Positions 1-8,733 of a stretch of DNA of 64,000 nt are shown here, in pieces. Numbering within the stretch: position 1 is the first letter of the stretch; each line of letters starts with the position of its first letter. A program made the position numbers and the translations under genes. Under the pieces are notes generated by a model, which was not told the DNA's origin, did not search any database, and saw only the letters and a list, made by a program, of their open reading frames with translations. The stretch comes from Paenibacillus sp. PvR098 (GTDB lineage Bacteria > Bacillota > Bacilli > Paenibacillales > NBRC-103111), in the NCBI RefSeq assembly GCF_017833255.1, contig NZ_JAFIBU010000001.1, positions 2,232,001 to 2,296,000 on the forward strand, written 5' to 3'.

Positions 1-31
1 CTTATCCCTCTTTTCGGTGGTTTCAATATAA

Positions 32-71
32 AAAGCAGTCGTCGACAGGGAGTCCCTGCAACAACTGCTTT
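32..71 (-). terminator. Terminator downstream of csoR-like gene
   Basis: The arms AAAGCAGT (32-39) and ACTGCTTT (64-71) pair, with a nested CAGGGA/TCCCTG helix between them. Read leftward, the stem is followed by TTTTTATA. It lies about 100 bases after the stop of the leftward regulator gene, with no other gene between. Confidence 0.65.
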
Positions 72-169
72 GTGTTTAAATCTTATAAAGTACAAGGAAC
101 GCTTAAAGAAGTACAATAAGATCCGCTTGCGCCCAATGTCCCTTCCTATAAATATTCAATACAACTATT

Positions 170-442
170 TCATCGAATAAATTTATCCAAGGCTTTTTCC
201 AAGTCCGTTAACACCTTATCCTTGTCACCAGTTTCCACACCTTCAATGATGCAGCTTTCCAAGTGATCCTTGAGAATGAGCTTTCCGACGTTATCGAGTG
301 CTGAACGTACGGCCGCGATTTGGATCAACAGTTCTCCGCAATCGCGATGTTCTTTGGACATTTCCTTAATAGCCCGAACGTGTCCTTCGATTCGCGCCAG
401 ACGATTTTCTACCTGCTTTCTGTGTTTATGATTAGCACCCAT
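170..442 (-). CDS. csoR: CsoR-family metal-sensing transcriptional repressor
   Basis: This 90-residue protein has the compact all-helical fold of the CsoR/RcnR (DUF156) family, which binds G/C-tract operators as a tetramer and lets go when metal binds. The ligand positions read Cys35, His60 and Cys64 (motifs HRDCGELL and DHLESC). That is the Cys-His-Cys set of copper(I) sensors; RcnR has His and FrmR has Glu at the last position. I start at the ATG at 442 because GGAGG lies 7 bases upstream; the reading frame is open further upstream but without homology. It is transcribed away from a MATE exporter whose promoter contains a matching operator, so that exporter is its likely target. No copA or copZ gene is adjacent, which is unusual for a copper sensor. 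The metal itself is inferred, not shown. Confidence 0.88.
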   Translation of the reverse strand: MGANHKHRKQVENRLARIEGHVRAIKEMSKEHRDCGELLIQIAAVRSALDNVGKLILKDHLESCIIEGVETGDKDKVLTDLEKALDKFIR

Positions 443-583
443 AAAATACCTCCGTATCCGCAACATAGTATATATAACATTACAATAAGCTTGAAACGGA
501 TGCAAAAATGACGTGATCCCACTGAGGAATATACCAAGATTTGGGCAATCCCCAGGTTCAAATATTTTAATCATTACATAATA

Positions 584-612
584 TTGACCCATCCCCCCTG
601 GGGGGATAAAAT
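584..612 (+). promoter_or_regulatory. MATE promoter with CsoR-type operator filling the spacer
   Basis: A -35 TTGACC (584-589) and a -10 TAAAAT (607-612) are exactly 17 bp apart. The spacer is occupied by a perfect palindrome, ATCCCCCCTGGGGGGAT (591-607). G/C-tract inverted repeats in AT-rich flanks are the known operator type of CsoR/RcnR repressors. A repressor bound here would cover the polymerase site face-on. Confidence 0.8.
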
Positions 613-645
613 GAGGAAAATATCTCTTTAGAGGATGTGCTTTTT

Positions 646-1989
646 TTGTCTACCACTTTTGGGGAACAAACAACGCATAAACAAAAACTGAGAATCATCT
701 TAGCTTTGGCTATACCCGCAGTCATTGAAAATTTGTTGCAAACCATGGTTGGATTTGTGGACATGTTATTTGTTGCTAAACTGGGTCTGGAAGAAGTCGC
801 AGCAGTCGGCGTTACCAATGCGATCCTCGCTGTATATTTGGCTATATTCTTGGCCATTGGTGTAGGAACTTCTTCCTTGATCGCGCGAAGTATTGGAGCT
901 GGAGAAGTTCAACTAGCTAAGAAAATTGCGGAACAATCGACTTTTCTTGCAATAGTCGTCGGAATCATTTTTGGAATAATCACATTATTCTTTGCGGAGC
1001 CACTACTGCGATTAATGGGGGCAGCTCCCCGCGTTACTTCAGAGGGAGCGGTATATTTCCGTATCGTCGGCGTTTCATCCGTTTTTATCTCTCTAATGAC
1101 GATATTCGGCAGTATTCTTAGATCGGCAGGAGACACCAAGACTCCGATGAAAGTCGGGTTATGGATCAATATCCTGCATATTATTTTGGACTACGTATTG
1201 ATCTTTGGCGTTGCTGTCCTCCCTGGATTCGGTTTGGCAGGAGCTGCGTGGGCCTCAGTCGTCGCTCGTGTAGTGGGTACGGTTTTATTGTTTCTTTACA
1301 TTCGCAGATCCTCATTGGCCTTTCCATTGCGGAACGCCCTTTTTCCCATAAAAGAATATGCATTACCATTAGTAAAATTGTCGGTACCAACTACCGTGGA
1401 AAGACTTATTATGCGCCTGGGTCAAGTTCTGTATTTCGGTCTGATCATCAGGATTGGTACGGATGTGTACGCGGCTCATATGATAGCTGGCAGCATTGAG
1501 GTGTTCGCGTATATGCCAGGTTATGGTTTTGCCGTTGCGGCAACCACACTGGTTGGACAACAACTAGGTGCAGGTCGACGAAAAGACGCTTACTCATATG
1601 GGTTACTGACCACAGGGGTTGCTATTGCTATCATGACACTCATTGGCATTTTTCTTTTCTTCTTATCACCTTGGTTTAGCACATGGTTTACCGAGGATCG
1701 GCTAGTCATCGATATGATTGTTACAGCTTTGAGAATTGATGCATTTGCTCTGCCGGCGTTAGCTGTAGGATTGGTCATTGCAGGCGCGCTTCAGGGGGCT
1801 GGGGACACCAAAAGTCCGATGTACAGTACGGCTATCGGAATGTGGCTGATTAGGATCATCGGAGTATATGTGCTATGTATTTATTGGGACTATGGAATTG
1901 CCGGAGTATGGATTTCCATCGCTTTTGATTTATGGATTCGAGCCGTATATTTACTAATTCGGTTTCGCAAGCATATGGTGCAGCAATAA
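646..1989 (+). CDS. MATE-family multidrug/metabolite efflux transporter
   Basis: This roughly 447-residue integral membrane protein has about 12 hydrophobic segments in two similar halves. The repeated MATE signatures include GDTKTPM in half one and GDTKSPM in half two, each after a glycine-rich helix (SILRSAG, GALQGAG). MATE proteins export cationic or weakly hydrophobic compounds using Na+ or H+ gradients. The frame opens at a GTG at 637, but that codon abuts the Shine-Dalgarno AGAGGA (630-635), so the TTG at 646, 10 bases downstream, is the more plausible start. The gene is alone between a CsoR-controlled promoter and the chromate operon. The substrate is not deducible; control by a metal-type repressor suggests metal, thiol or electrophile stress. 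Confidence 0.88.
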   Translation: MSTTFGEQTTHKQKLRIILALAIPAVIENLLQTMVGFVDMLFVAKLGLEEVAAVGVTNAILAVYLAIFLAIGVGTSSLIARSIGAGEVQLAKKIAEQSTFLAIVVGIIFGIITLFFAEPLLRLMGAAPRVTSEGAVYFRIVGVSSVFISLMTIFGSILRSAGDTKTPMKVGLWINILHIILDYVLIFGVAVLPGFGLAGAAWASVVARVVGTVLLFLYIRRSSLAFPLRNALFPIKEYALPLVKLSVPTTVERLIMRLGQVLYFGLIIRIGTDVYAAHMIAGSIEVFAYMPGYGFAVAATTLVGQQLGAGRRKDAYSYGLLTTGVAIAIMTLIGIFLFFLSPWFSTWFTEDRLVIDMIVTALRIDAFALPALAVGLVIAGALQGAGDTKSPMYSTAIGMWLIRIIGVYVLCIYWDYGIAGVWISIAFDLWIRAVYLLIRFRKHMVQQ

Positions 1990-2094
1990 TCGATAGATAG
2001 GCCTACTCCAATATCCTCCGTGAACTATTACTAGAAAGAACCGGGACACAACGAGAAACTAAACTAGCTTATCTTTTAATACTTTATGGTTTTC

Positions 2095-2123
2095 TTGCTT
2101 TTCCTTTCACCTCTCCATATAAT
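2095..2123 (+). promoter_or_regulatory. chrA promoter
   Basis: A -35 TTGCTT (2095-2100), a 17-bp spacer and a consensus -10 TATAAT (2118-2123) precede the chromate operon. The -10 runs into a palindrome annotated separately. Confidence 0.75.
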
Positions 2124-2140
2124 GTAACTATGGTTACATT
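2121..2140 (+). promoter_or_regulatory. Palindromic operator of the chrA operon
   Basis: AATGTAAC-TATG-GTTACATT is a perfect 8+8 bp dyad overlapping the end of the -10 box and the presumed transcription start. The position fits a repressor site. No regulator gene of an obvious family is adjacent; the ChrB-like genes in the same operon are candidates. The ATGT...ACAT edges recall PadR/MarR-type operators, which is only a resemblance. Confidence 0.6.
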
Positions 2141-2158
2141 TATACAGGAGGAACACAG

Positions 2159-3331
2159 ATGAATTCAAATGAAATGTACATAAAGACAGAACCATCTACC
2201 TCAGAAGTAAGCCTTTGGTTGATTTTCTGGAATTATGTATTGATTGGACTCAAAGGATGGGGAGGGCCTGTAGCTCAAATCCAAGTGATTCATGAAGATG
2301 CGGTAGAGAAAAAGGGCTGGATTGACAACGAAACATTTCGAGACGCGTACGCCGTTTGCGGCATGATTCCCGGTCCTGAAGCAGCGGAGCTATGTATGTA
2401 CATAGGTTATCTCAAACGGAAATGGCTTGGTGGCATTGCAGCTGGTCTTGGTTTCATGCTTCCTAATTTTTTCTTGATTACCGTGGCCTCCTGGCTTTAC
2501 TTTCGTTATGCTGGAACTTCGTCCTTGGTACAAAACTTATTATATGGAGTTAAACCAGCGATGGTAGCCATCGTTGCTTTTAGCTTATATCGGCTATCAA
2601 AGAAATTCGGCGTGTTATCGAGCGGACAAATGATCCTCATTTCTGCTCTTATGTTAATTCTAGGCTTTCTCACTTCTATTGATTTAACGATATTGTTACT
2701 GTTGCTGGGATTGATGTATATGTTCATAAAAAGGAAGGAATGGCGTAAACAAAGGACTTTCTCTGTAAATCCACTTGCGCTAGCTGCTGTTGGTTCCGCC
2801 GGATACGCACTGAACAGCCATTTATCATGGTTGTTTTTCAAACTGGGAGCTATGAGTTTCGGAGGAGCTTATACCGTGCTGGCTCTTCTCCAGTTCGAGG
2901 CTGTTAATAATTATGGTTGGCTAACCACTGCACAATATATCGATGGATTGGCTATTAACGAATTAATACCTGGACCACTAATTATGGTGGCAGCATTTGT
3001 CGGATTTGCGGCTAACGGTTGGTGGGGAGCTGCAATAGCTACATGTTTCATCTTTTTACCTGCTTTTTTAATCGTATTGATAGGTGCTCCTTATTTTGAA
3101 CAAATACGAGGCAACAAAAAAATAAAAATCTTTCTGGAAGGGATCAGTGCTGCTGTGGTAGGCTTGACTGCCCTGTTCTTGCTTACCTTATCTATCGAAA
3201 TGTTTCGAGATTGGCTCAGCCACGTATTAGCTGCAATTAGTTTCTTACTGCTCATCCGTTATAGATGGCCCATATGGAGTGTATTTCTTTTAGGCATGGT
3301 TTTTGGTACCACTTTAGTTTCGATTGTTTAA
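2159..3331 (+). CDS. chrA: Chromate transporter, long-chain ChrA
   Basis: This 390-residue CHR-superfamily membrane protein exports chromate from the cytoplasm. Both homologous halves are present. The N-half has GLKGWGGPVAQIQ and GPEAAELCMYIGY, and the C-half has GAMSFGGAYTVL and ELIPGPLIMVAAFVGF, giving the two signature regions of a long bidomain ChrA. About ten hydrophobic helices are visible. The ATG follows AGGAGGAACACAG, an ideal ribosome site. It is the first gene of an operon with the two ChrB-like genes, the last of which ends at 4228. It differs in type from the split half-size transporters at 53.5 kb. Substrate assignment rests on family and neighbours. Confidence 0.92.
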   Translation: MNSNEMYIKTEPSTSEVSLWLIFWNYVLIGLKGWGGPVAQIQVIHEDAVEKKGWIDNETFRDAYAVCGMIPGPEAAELCMYIGYLKRKWLGGIAAGLGFMLPNFFLITVASWLYFRYAGTSSLVQNLLYGVKPAMVAIVAFSLYRLSKKFGVLSSGQMILISALMLILGFLTSIDLTILLLLLGLMYMFIKRKEWRKQRTFSVNPLALAAVGSAGYALNSHLSWLFFKLGAMSFGGAYTVLALLQFEAVNNYGWLTTAQYIDGLAINELIPGPLIMVAAFVGFAANGWWGAAIATCFIFLPAFLIVLIGAPYFEQIRGNKKIKIFLEGISAAVVGLTALFLLTLSIEMFRDWLSHVLAAISFLLLIRYRWPIWSVFLLGMVFGTTLVSIV

Positions 3332-3374
3332 TAGCTTTACGGATGAGAAAGCGGAAGATCGGAGGAGACCTCAT

Positions 3375-3806
3375 TTGAAAACTTGGCTCTTACTTCACTA
3401 TAAAATACCTCCTAAACCCACCTCTTCGAGAGTCTATATATGGAGAAAACTAAAAAAAGCGGGAGCATTTCTTATGCAGGATTCCGTTTGGATCATGCCT
3501 TATAACATTAAAACACTTGAACAATTTCAATGGTTAGCCATTGAAATTCAGGAGCTGGGCGGAGAAGTGTTTGTATGGAAATCTGAATCCCTCCTACCTG
3601 CTCAAGAAGATTCTCTGATCGATCATTTCAATGCTCAAGTCATCCGAATTTATGAAGAGATTGGTTTGGAGCTAGAGCAAGATCATCCGAATTTATCCTT
3701 CATTTCACAAAAGTATCAACAGGCGTCGATGCAAGATTATTTTCAATGCGAGCTTGGCAAAGAAATCAGAAAACAACTGCTACAAAAAATGGGGGATGAC
3801 GAGTAA
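3375..3806 (+). CDS. ChrB N-terminal-domain protein (chromate resistance)
   Basis: This roughly 143-residue protein resembles the N-terminal half of ChrB, the chromate-responsive regulator/resistance protein of proteobacterial chr operons. Typical features are the opening KTWLLLHYKIPPKPTSSRV, the segment WRKLKKAGA followed by DSVWIMPY, and a predicted winged-helix-like alpha/beta region. I place the start at TTG 3375, because GGAGGAG at 3361-3367 is 7 bases upstream; the open frame reaches back to 3324, inside chrA, without a ribosome site. It shares one base with the next gene (TAATG), implying translational coupling. It may be the DNA-binding half acting on the palindrome before chrA, which is an inference. 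Confidence 0.75.
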   Translation: MKTWLLLHYKIPPKPTSSRVYIWRKLKKAGAFLMQDSVWIMPYNIKTLEQFQWLAIEIQELGGEVFVWKSESLLPAQEDSLIDHFNAQVIRIYEEIGLELEQDHPNLSFISQKYQQASMQDYFQCELGKEIRKQLLQKMGDDE

Positions 3807-4228
3807 TGAAATGGGTAACTTGGCAAAACGTTGGGGTAGACCGAATGGCCTGTGCCTGGCTGATCAAACATTTCATTGATCCCGAGGCCACCTTTATTTT
3901 TGTTCCAGTAGGAGAAAAAAACATTCCGGGTGATGCCGAACCTTTTGATATTCCGGGAGCAAAGTACAGTCATTACCGTGGACATTGCTCCTTTCATACG
4001 CTGCTCAGGGAATTTCAATTAACCGATCCCATTCTGCATCGCATCGCGAGAATCGTGGATGAAGCCGATACCGTGCAAGAAATCATGTTGGAGCCTAGTG
4101 CTCCCGGATTGGATTTAATCTGCAGAGGTATTCGTCTGGTATCACAGGATGATATTGCTGCATTAGAATACGGTTTTATTTTGTATCAGGGAATATATGA
4201 GCAATTAACGGTGGAAAGTAAAAATTGA
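3806..4228 (+). CDS. ChrB C-terminal-domain protein (chromate resistance)
   Basis: This 140-residue protein corresponds to the C-terminal half of ChrB. The start MKWVTWQNVGVDRMACAWLI is typical, as are the later FDIPGAKYSHYRGHCSFHTLL and the acidic IVDEADTV, with His, Cys and Asp residues that could bind metal. In many Gram-negatives the two halves form one protein of about 300 residues; here they are separate genes overlapping by one base, so they probably work as a complex. The biochemical role of this domain is unsettled; suggestions include chromate sensing or reduction. It is the last gene of the chrA operon, and a weak hairpin (AAGGCACC/GGTACCTT) follows. Confidence 0.75.
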   Translation: MKWVTWQNVGVDRMACAWLIKHFIDPEATFIFVPVGEKNIPGDAEPFDIPGAKYSHYRGHCSFHTLLREFQLTDPILHRIARIVDEADTVQEIMLEPSAPGLDLICRGIRLVSQDDIAALEYGFILYQGIYEQLTVESKN

Positions 4229-4322
4229 AAAATTTTAAGGCACCCCATAGTTAAAAGGTACCTTGATTCTTGTTGCAGCACATTAAATCGAAGGTGGTGG
4301 CTGTTCTCTGCCGTACCATCTG

Positions 4323-6437
4323 CTACCTCGCCTTCGGCATAGGCTTTCGCTCCTTGTACTGCAGCTTGTACAGGCGGTGGTAGTAGCCGCGATGTGCAAG
4401 CAGCTGGTCATGGTTGCCGATTTCTCGAACCTTGCCATTGTGCATGACGATAATCTGATCGGCATGCTGAATCGTCGACAATCGGTGGGCAACGATCAGT
4501 GTAGTCCGGCCGCCTGAGATGTTGTGCAGCGCATCCTGGACGATGAGCTCGGTCTCTGTATCAATATTAGAGGTGGCTTCATCAAGGATTAGAATCTGCG
4601 GGCGGAATGCAATGGCGCGGGCGAAAGACAGAAGCTGGCGCTGACCGAGCGACAGATTGATTCCGCGCTCTCCCAGCAGCGTTTGGTAGCCTGCAGGAAG
4701 AGAACGAATGTAATCATCCATGTGCACCATGCGGGCTGCCTCAATCACCTGCTCGTCGGTGATGTCTTCCTTGTTTAAACGAATGTTCGAGGCAATATCT
4801 CCCGTGAACAGGAATACATCCTGCTGGACGATGCTGATGTATCTTCGTAGATCGTCCAAAGGGAGCTGCCGGATGTCGATACCATCCAGCTTAATGCTGC
4901 CCTTCTGAATATCATAGAACCGATTGATCAGCTGAATGATCGAGCTCTTGCCCGCCCCGGTGGCGCCGACGAACGCGATCGTCTGCCCCGGTTCAATCGT
5001 AAAGCTGACATCCTTAAGCACCCAATCGTCTCCATTGTAGGCGAACGAAACATTCTCGAATGAAATTTCGCCGCGAATCTCCTGCGGAAGCCTCTTCGGC
5101 CGCTTACTATCAACGATCGAAGGCTTTTCATCAAGCATATCGAAGATCCGCTCGGCCCCAACCATGGCCGTCTGGATTTGATTATATTTCTCGGCAAGGC
5201 TCATGAGCGGTTGGAAGAACTGCCTCACATAATGAGTAAAAGCATACACAACCCCGAAGGTAATACCACCTTCGATAACGCTGGCACCGCCATACCAGAG
5301 CAGCAGCGCGATGGCCAGATTGCCAAGAAATCCTATGGCAGGCTGGAAGATCGAGTTGATGACCGTTCCCCGCATACCCGCTTGATAATGCTCCGTATTA
5401 TGATGATCGAACTGCTCACCCTGCCGTTCCTCTCGAATGAACAGCTGTGTAATCCGTATGCCGGACAAATTTTCCGCCAGGAACGAATTAAGCCGAGACA
5501 GAATCATCCTTGTTCTTCGCTGTGCGTCCCTGATGACGGAACGATACCAGAAGGTAAGGACGGCAAGAAAAGGAAGCACCGCGAAGGACAGCAGCGCCAG
5601 CTCCATACTAAGCTGTAGCATAACGATTACAATTCCGATCAGCACGATGACATCCTTGATCAGGTTGACGACCACCTGCGAGTACAGCTGGTTGAGCGAC
5701 TCCGTATCCTGCGTTACTCGAACCACCAACCGTCCCACCGGATTTCGGTCGAAGTACGACATGGACATCCGGCTTAAATGATTGAAGAGCTGCTCTCGAA
5801 TATTGAAAATAATCCTTTGCCCGGTATACTGCAGCAGGTTGCCTTGGAGATAGCTCAACAGCGCGGCCCCTACAACAGCCACCAAGAACACGGCGCCCAA
5901 TAGAAGAAAGCCTGTATAATCCTGGCTCCGAAACGCTTCCAGCGCGATGGGATCCATCAGCTCTGCACTCCGAGTTGAGCCTGCAGCTCGAATCACAGGC
6001 TTACCGCCCTCTTCCGTCATTACCGCCTGCTCTCGCTCCCCCGGCAACCATCCGTCGGCTAACCAATCCTTGCCGTCAACGCGGACGATCTGGGCTTGCG
6101 CCGTACCCGGAGGCATGGAAGCGGCAGCAGCCTCTGCTTCCTTGGGCTCCAGACGAACATAGGCTTTACCGTTCCATTCCGTCACACTGCCATATACTTC
6201 AAGACTCTCAGCCTGTCCCGAGTCCGCCGACAGCATCGGTTTATGTAGGCCATTAATATGCCCGTCAATCGCTACTTTAATGAGATAAGGGCGCGCAAGG
6301 TCGGCTACCACGATCAGAAAGGACAGGATAATGCAAAGCAGTATCATGCTCCAATAGGGCTTGGCATATGCCAAAAGGCGAACCAGCAGCTGTCTGTCCT
6401 TAAAACTTTTGACTTCTTTCTCCACATGAATATTCAA
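4323..6437 (-). CDS. yheH: ABC multidrug exporter, BmrD/YheH-type subunit
   Basis: This 704-residue half-transporter has six membrane helices followed by an ATPase domain. A roughly 110-residue extracytoplasmic insertion between helices 1 and 2 (about residues 60-165) is characteristic of BmrD/YheH and explains the length. ATPase motifs are Walker A GATGAGKS, Walker B LILDEATSN with the catalytic Glu, and H-loop AHRLST. The signature is LSLGQ rather than LSGGQ. The start is a TTG at 6437, nine bases after GGAGG, with a TTGA overlap with the partner gene. With that partner it should form a heterodimeric drug exporter in which one ATP site is degenerate. Confidence 0.88.
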   Translation of the reverse strand: MNIHVEKEVKSFKDRQLLVRLLAYAKPYWSMILLCIILSFLIVVADLARPYLIKVAIDGHINGLHKPMLSADSGQAESLEVYGSVTEWNGKAYVRLEPKEAEAAAASMPPGTAQAQIVRVDGKDWLADGWLPGEREQAVMTEEGGKPVIRAAGSTRSAELMDPIALEAFRSQDYTGFLLLGAVFLVAVVGAALLSYLQGNLLQYTGQRIIFNIREQLFNHLSRMSMSYFDRNPVGRLVVRVTQDTESLNQLYSQVVVNLIKDVIVLIGIVIVMLQLSMELALLSFAVLPFLAVLTFWYRSVIRDAQRRTRMILSRLNSFLAENLSGIRITQLFIREERQGEQFDHHNTEHYQAGMRGTVINSIFQPAIGFLGNLAIALLLWYGGASVIEGGITFGVVYAFTHYVRQFFQPLMSLAEKYNQIQTAMVGAERIFDMLDEKPSIVDSKRPKRLPQEIRGEISFENVSFAYNGDDWVLKDVSFTIEPGQTIAFVGATGAGKSSIIQLINRFYDIQKGSIKLDGIDIRQLPLDDLRRYISIVQQDVFLFTGDIASNIRLNKEDITDEQVIEAARMVHMDDYIRSLPAGYQTLLGERGINLSLGQRQLLSFARAIAFRPQILILDEATSNIDTETELIVQDALHNISGGRTTLIVAHRLSTIQHADQIIVMHNGKVREIGNHDQLLAHRGYYHRLYKLQYKERKPMPKAR

Positions 6438-8242
6438 GTGCGTGCACCTCCCTGCAGCAATCGTGCGGATGCAAGCTCTTGAGCTTTCCCGTCCTGGCGC
6501 TCGGCCTCTTGATTCAACAATTGTTTATGGTGCATATCCGCATAAATCCCGTTCAAGGCTACGAGGTGCTCATGATTGCCCCGTTCAACAATACAGCCTT
6601 CGTCCATGACGATGATCTGGTCGGCGTGTTGAACCGATGAAATACGATGCCCGATGATGATGGTCGTCCGTTTATTCATGAGCGACTGCAGCCCTTCGAG
6701 AATCAGATCCTCAGTAATCGTATCTACGGCAGACAAGCTGTCGTCGAAGATCAGTACCGACGGCTTCTTGATCACCGCCCTGGCGATGCTGACCCGCTGA
6801 CGCTGGCCTCCTGACAGCGAAATTCCCCGTTCTCCGAGGGCCGTATTAAATTGATGCGGAAACTCGACGATATTGTCATACACCTGAGCGATTTTGGCCG
6901 CTTCAACCACCTGCTCGTCGCTATACGGCTTCGGATCGAAGCCGATATTGTCACGGATCGTAGAGGAGAACAGGAATTGATCCTGTGGAACGATTCCGAT
7001 CTGGCCGCGCAGTGTCTTTAACGGAATCTCATGAATATCATGGCCGTCGATGAAGACCGTGCCCTTCGGCGGATTATACAGCCTTACAAGCAGGTGCACG
7101 AGCGTACTCTTTCCGCTGCCCACCCGTCCTACAATGGCTAGACTCGACCCTTTCGGTATCGCCAGAGATACATCCCTCAGCGTAGGCCGGTTAGCTTCCG
7201 GATACGCGAAAGTTAAATTACGAATCTCAATATCCCCGTTAATATGTCCATTATCCGGTTTGGCGACGACATCGTCCACAATATCCGGCTGCGTATTAAA
7301 AATTTCCAGCAATCTCAGCTCTGACGCTTTGCCACGCTGCAGTAAATTCACCACCTTGCCCAGGTTCTCAATCGGACCCATGAGCAGAGACAAGTAAGTG
7401 TTAAAAGCGACAAATTCACCAAGCGTGATGATATCCTTCAGCACCATGATCCCGCCGACAACGACGGAGACGAGAAAGCTGAAGCCCACGATGCCTGCAC
7501 TCAGCGCCCCGAACAGTGAGTTCGAGCGGACAAATCTCCTGTTCATATCAACCGCATGCTGGTTGTCTTTGGCGAAAAGCTTCCGTTCCGCTTGCTCCTG
7601 AATGAATGCTTTAACGACACGAATACCAGCCGTAAATTCCTGCACACGGCTGGTAAGGTCAGAGATGGCGGCCTGCATGTCCGTTGACTGCTGCATGATT
7701 CGCTTATTGAAACGGTATGCAAGCAAGCTGAGAAGCGGCAGCGGGAACATGGTTAACAGGGTCAGCCACGGGTTGACGGAGCTGACCATTGCTGTAACGG
7801 ACACAATGATCAGGAATAGGGCTTCCATGACGTTGAAGTACCCCTGCATGGTCACCTCCCGAATGACACCCACATCGCTGATGGCGTGGGACATCAGATC
7901 GCCAATCCGGCGATTATTGAAATATTGGGCTGATAGCTTCTCCCAATGCGCGAACAGCTCTCCGCGTACACGCATCTCAAGCTGACGGGAAAGACGAAAC
8001 AAATAAATGCGGGAAACGGAACGGAAGAAAGCGATGCCCAAACCTACTGAAGCCATCGATATTGCAAAGCTCACGGCCTGCTCGTAGCTTAATACACCCA
8101 ACTGGAGGCTATCGGTAAAACGGCCGAGCAGCCACGGAATAAACAGCTGCAGTATGGATGATATGGACAATAATGCAAACCCTATAACATAAGGCCATCG
8201 ATTGGCCTTGATGTGAGCCAAGAATATATTTTTCCTCTCCAT
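6434..8242 (-). CDS. yheI: ABC multidrug exporter, BmrC/YheI-type subunit
   Basis: This 602-residue ABC half-transporter has a six-helix membrane domain (about 1-310) and an ATPase domain. Motifs are Walker A GRVGSGKST, signature LSGGQ, Walker B VLIFDDSLSAVD and H-loop GHRISSV. The second Asp of Walker B replaces the catalytic Glu, the known mark of the BmrC/LmrC side of heterodimeric exporters. Combined with the LSLGQ signature of the partner, this makes one nucleotide site impaired and the other canonical. The ATG at 8242 follows GGGAGGATACGG. It is the first gene of the pair and overlaps the next by 4 bases. The order (C then D) is the same as in Bacillus subtilis. No clear bmrB-like leader peptide was found upstream. 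Confidence 0.88.
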   Translation of the reverse strand: MERKNIFLAHIKANRWPYVIGFALLSISSILQLFIPWLLGRFTDSLQLGVLSYEQAVSFAISMASVGLGIAFFRSVSRIYLFRLSRQLEMRVRGELFAHWEKLSAQYFNNRRIGDLMSHAISDVGVIREVTMQGYFNVMEALFLIIVSVTAMVSSVNPWLTLLTMFPLPLLSLLAYRFNKRIMQQSTDMQAAISDLTSRVQEFTAGIRVVKAFIQEQAERKLFAKDNQHAVDMNRRFVRSNSLFGALSAGIVGFSFLVSVVVGGIMVLKDIITLGEFVAFNTYLSLLMGPIENLGKVVNLLQRGKASELRLLEIFNTQPDIVDDVVAKPDNGHINGDIEIRNLTFAYPEANRPTLRDVSLAIPKGSSLAIVGRVGSGKSTLVHLLVRLYNPPKGTVFIDGHDIHEIPLKTLRGQIGIVPQDQFLFSSTIRDNIGFDPKPYSDEQVVEAAKIAQVYDNIVEFPHQFNTALGERGISLSGGQRQRVSIARAVIKKPSVLIFDDSLSAVDTITEDLILEGLQSLMNKRTTIIIGHRISSVQHADQIIVMDEGCIVERGNHEHLVALNGIYADMHHKQLLNQEAERQDGKAQELASARLLQGGART

Positions 8243-8332
8243 CCGTATCCTCCCGCGCTGGTTTGATAGCTATAGTAAGGTTACCGTGATCAAGAAAAAG
8301 AAACCATGGATTTCTTTACCGCAAACAATGGA

Positions 8333-8641
8333 CTATTTTACTTTTTTAAACTGCCATATATGTATTTTTGCTCTTCCTCCCGGGACCCATTCATCATGAA
8401 GCCTCCAAGGATTCGAATTCTCCTCCACAGCAGTAATGCCGGTTCTCGATTCCTTCAACGAATGATACGCTTCCTCACTAAGCCCGCTCCAAATTTCAAC
8501 AAACAGATTGGGCTGCTCGCTCCCTTCATACACCTCCAACTGCGGATGCTGCCCCTTGATTCCTTCCATCCATTCGAGATATTGATCGCGGTAACCCTCT
8601 TCAATCCTGTATTCCACAAAAACGATACACATTTTTTTCAC
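8333..8641 (-). CDS. Small conserved protein, possible dimeric alpha/beta-barrel
   Basis: This 102-residue soluble protein, MKKMCIVFVEYRIEEGYRD..., has alternating beta and alpha stretches typical of ferredoxin-like dimeric alpha/beta-barrel proteins (antibiotic-biosynthesis monooxygenase and NIPSNAP types). I do not recognise the exact family. It ends WRLHDEWVPGGRAKIHIWQF with several Trp and His residues. The ATG at 8641 follows AGGTGAAAAAA. It lies 90 bases upstream of the ABC exporter genes on the same strand and is divergent from yfhP. The function is unknown. Confidence 0.7.
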   Translation of the reverse strand: MKKMCIVFVEYRIEEGYRDQYLEWMEGIKGQHPQLEVYEGSEQPNLFVEIWSGLSEEAYHSLKESRTGITAVEENSNPWRLHDEWVPGGRAKIHIWQFKKVK

Positions 8642-8733
8642 CTGCCTTGCTTTATTTTATTGAAGAAAATGATACACTAATAATGGTGGGCTGCAATAGA
8701 CTAATGAAAAAAAGTTGTTTCAGGAGGTTAGTC

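Noticed and set aside
637-639. GTG as start of the MATE gene
   Set aside because: It directly abuts the Shine-Dalgarno sequence AGAGGA; the TTG at 646 has workable spacing.
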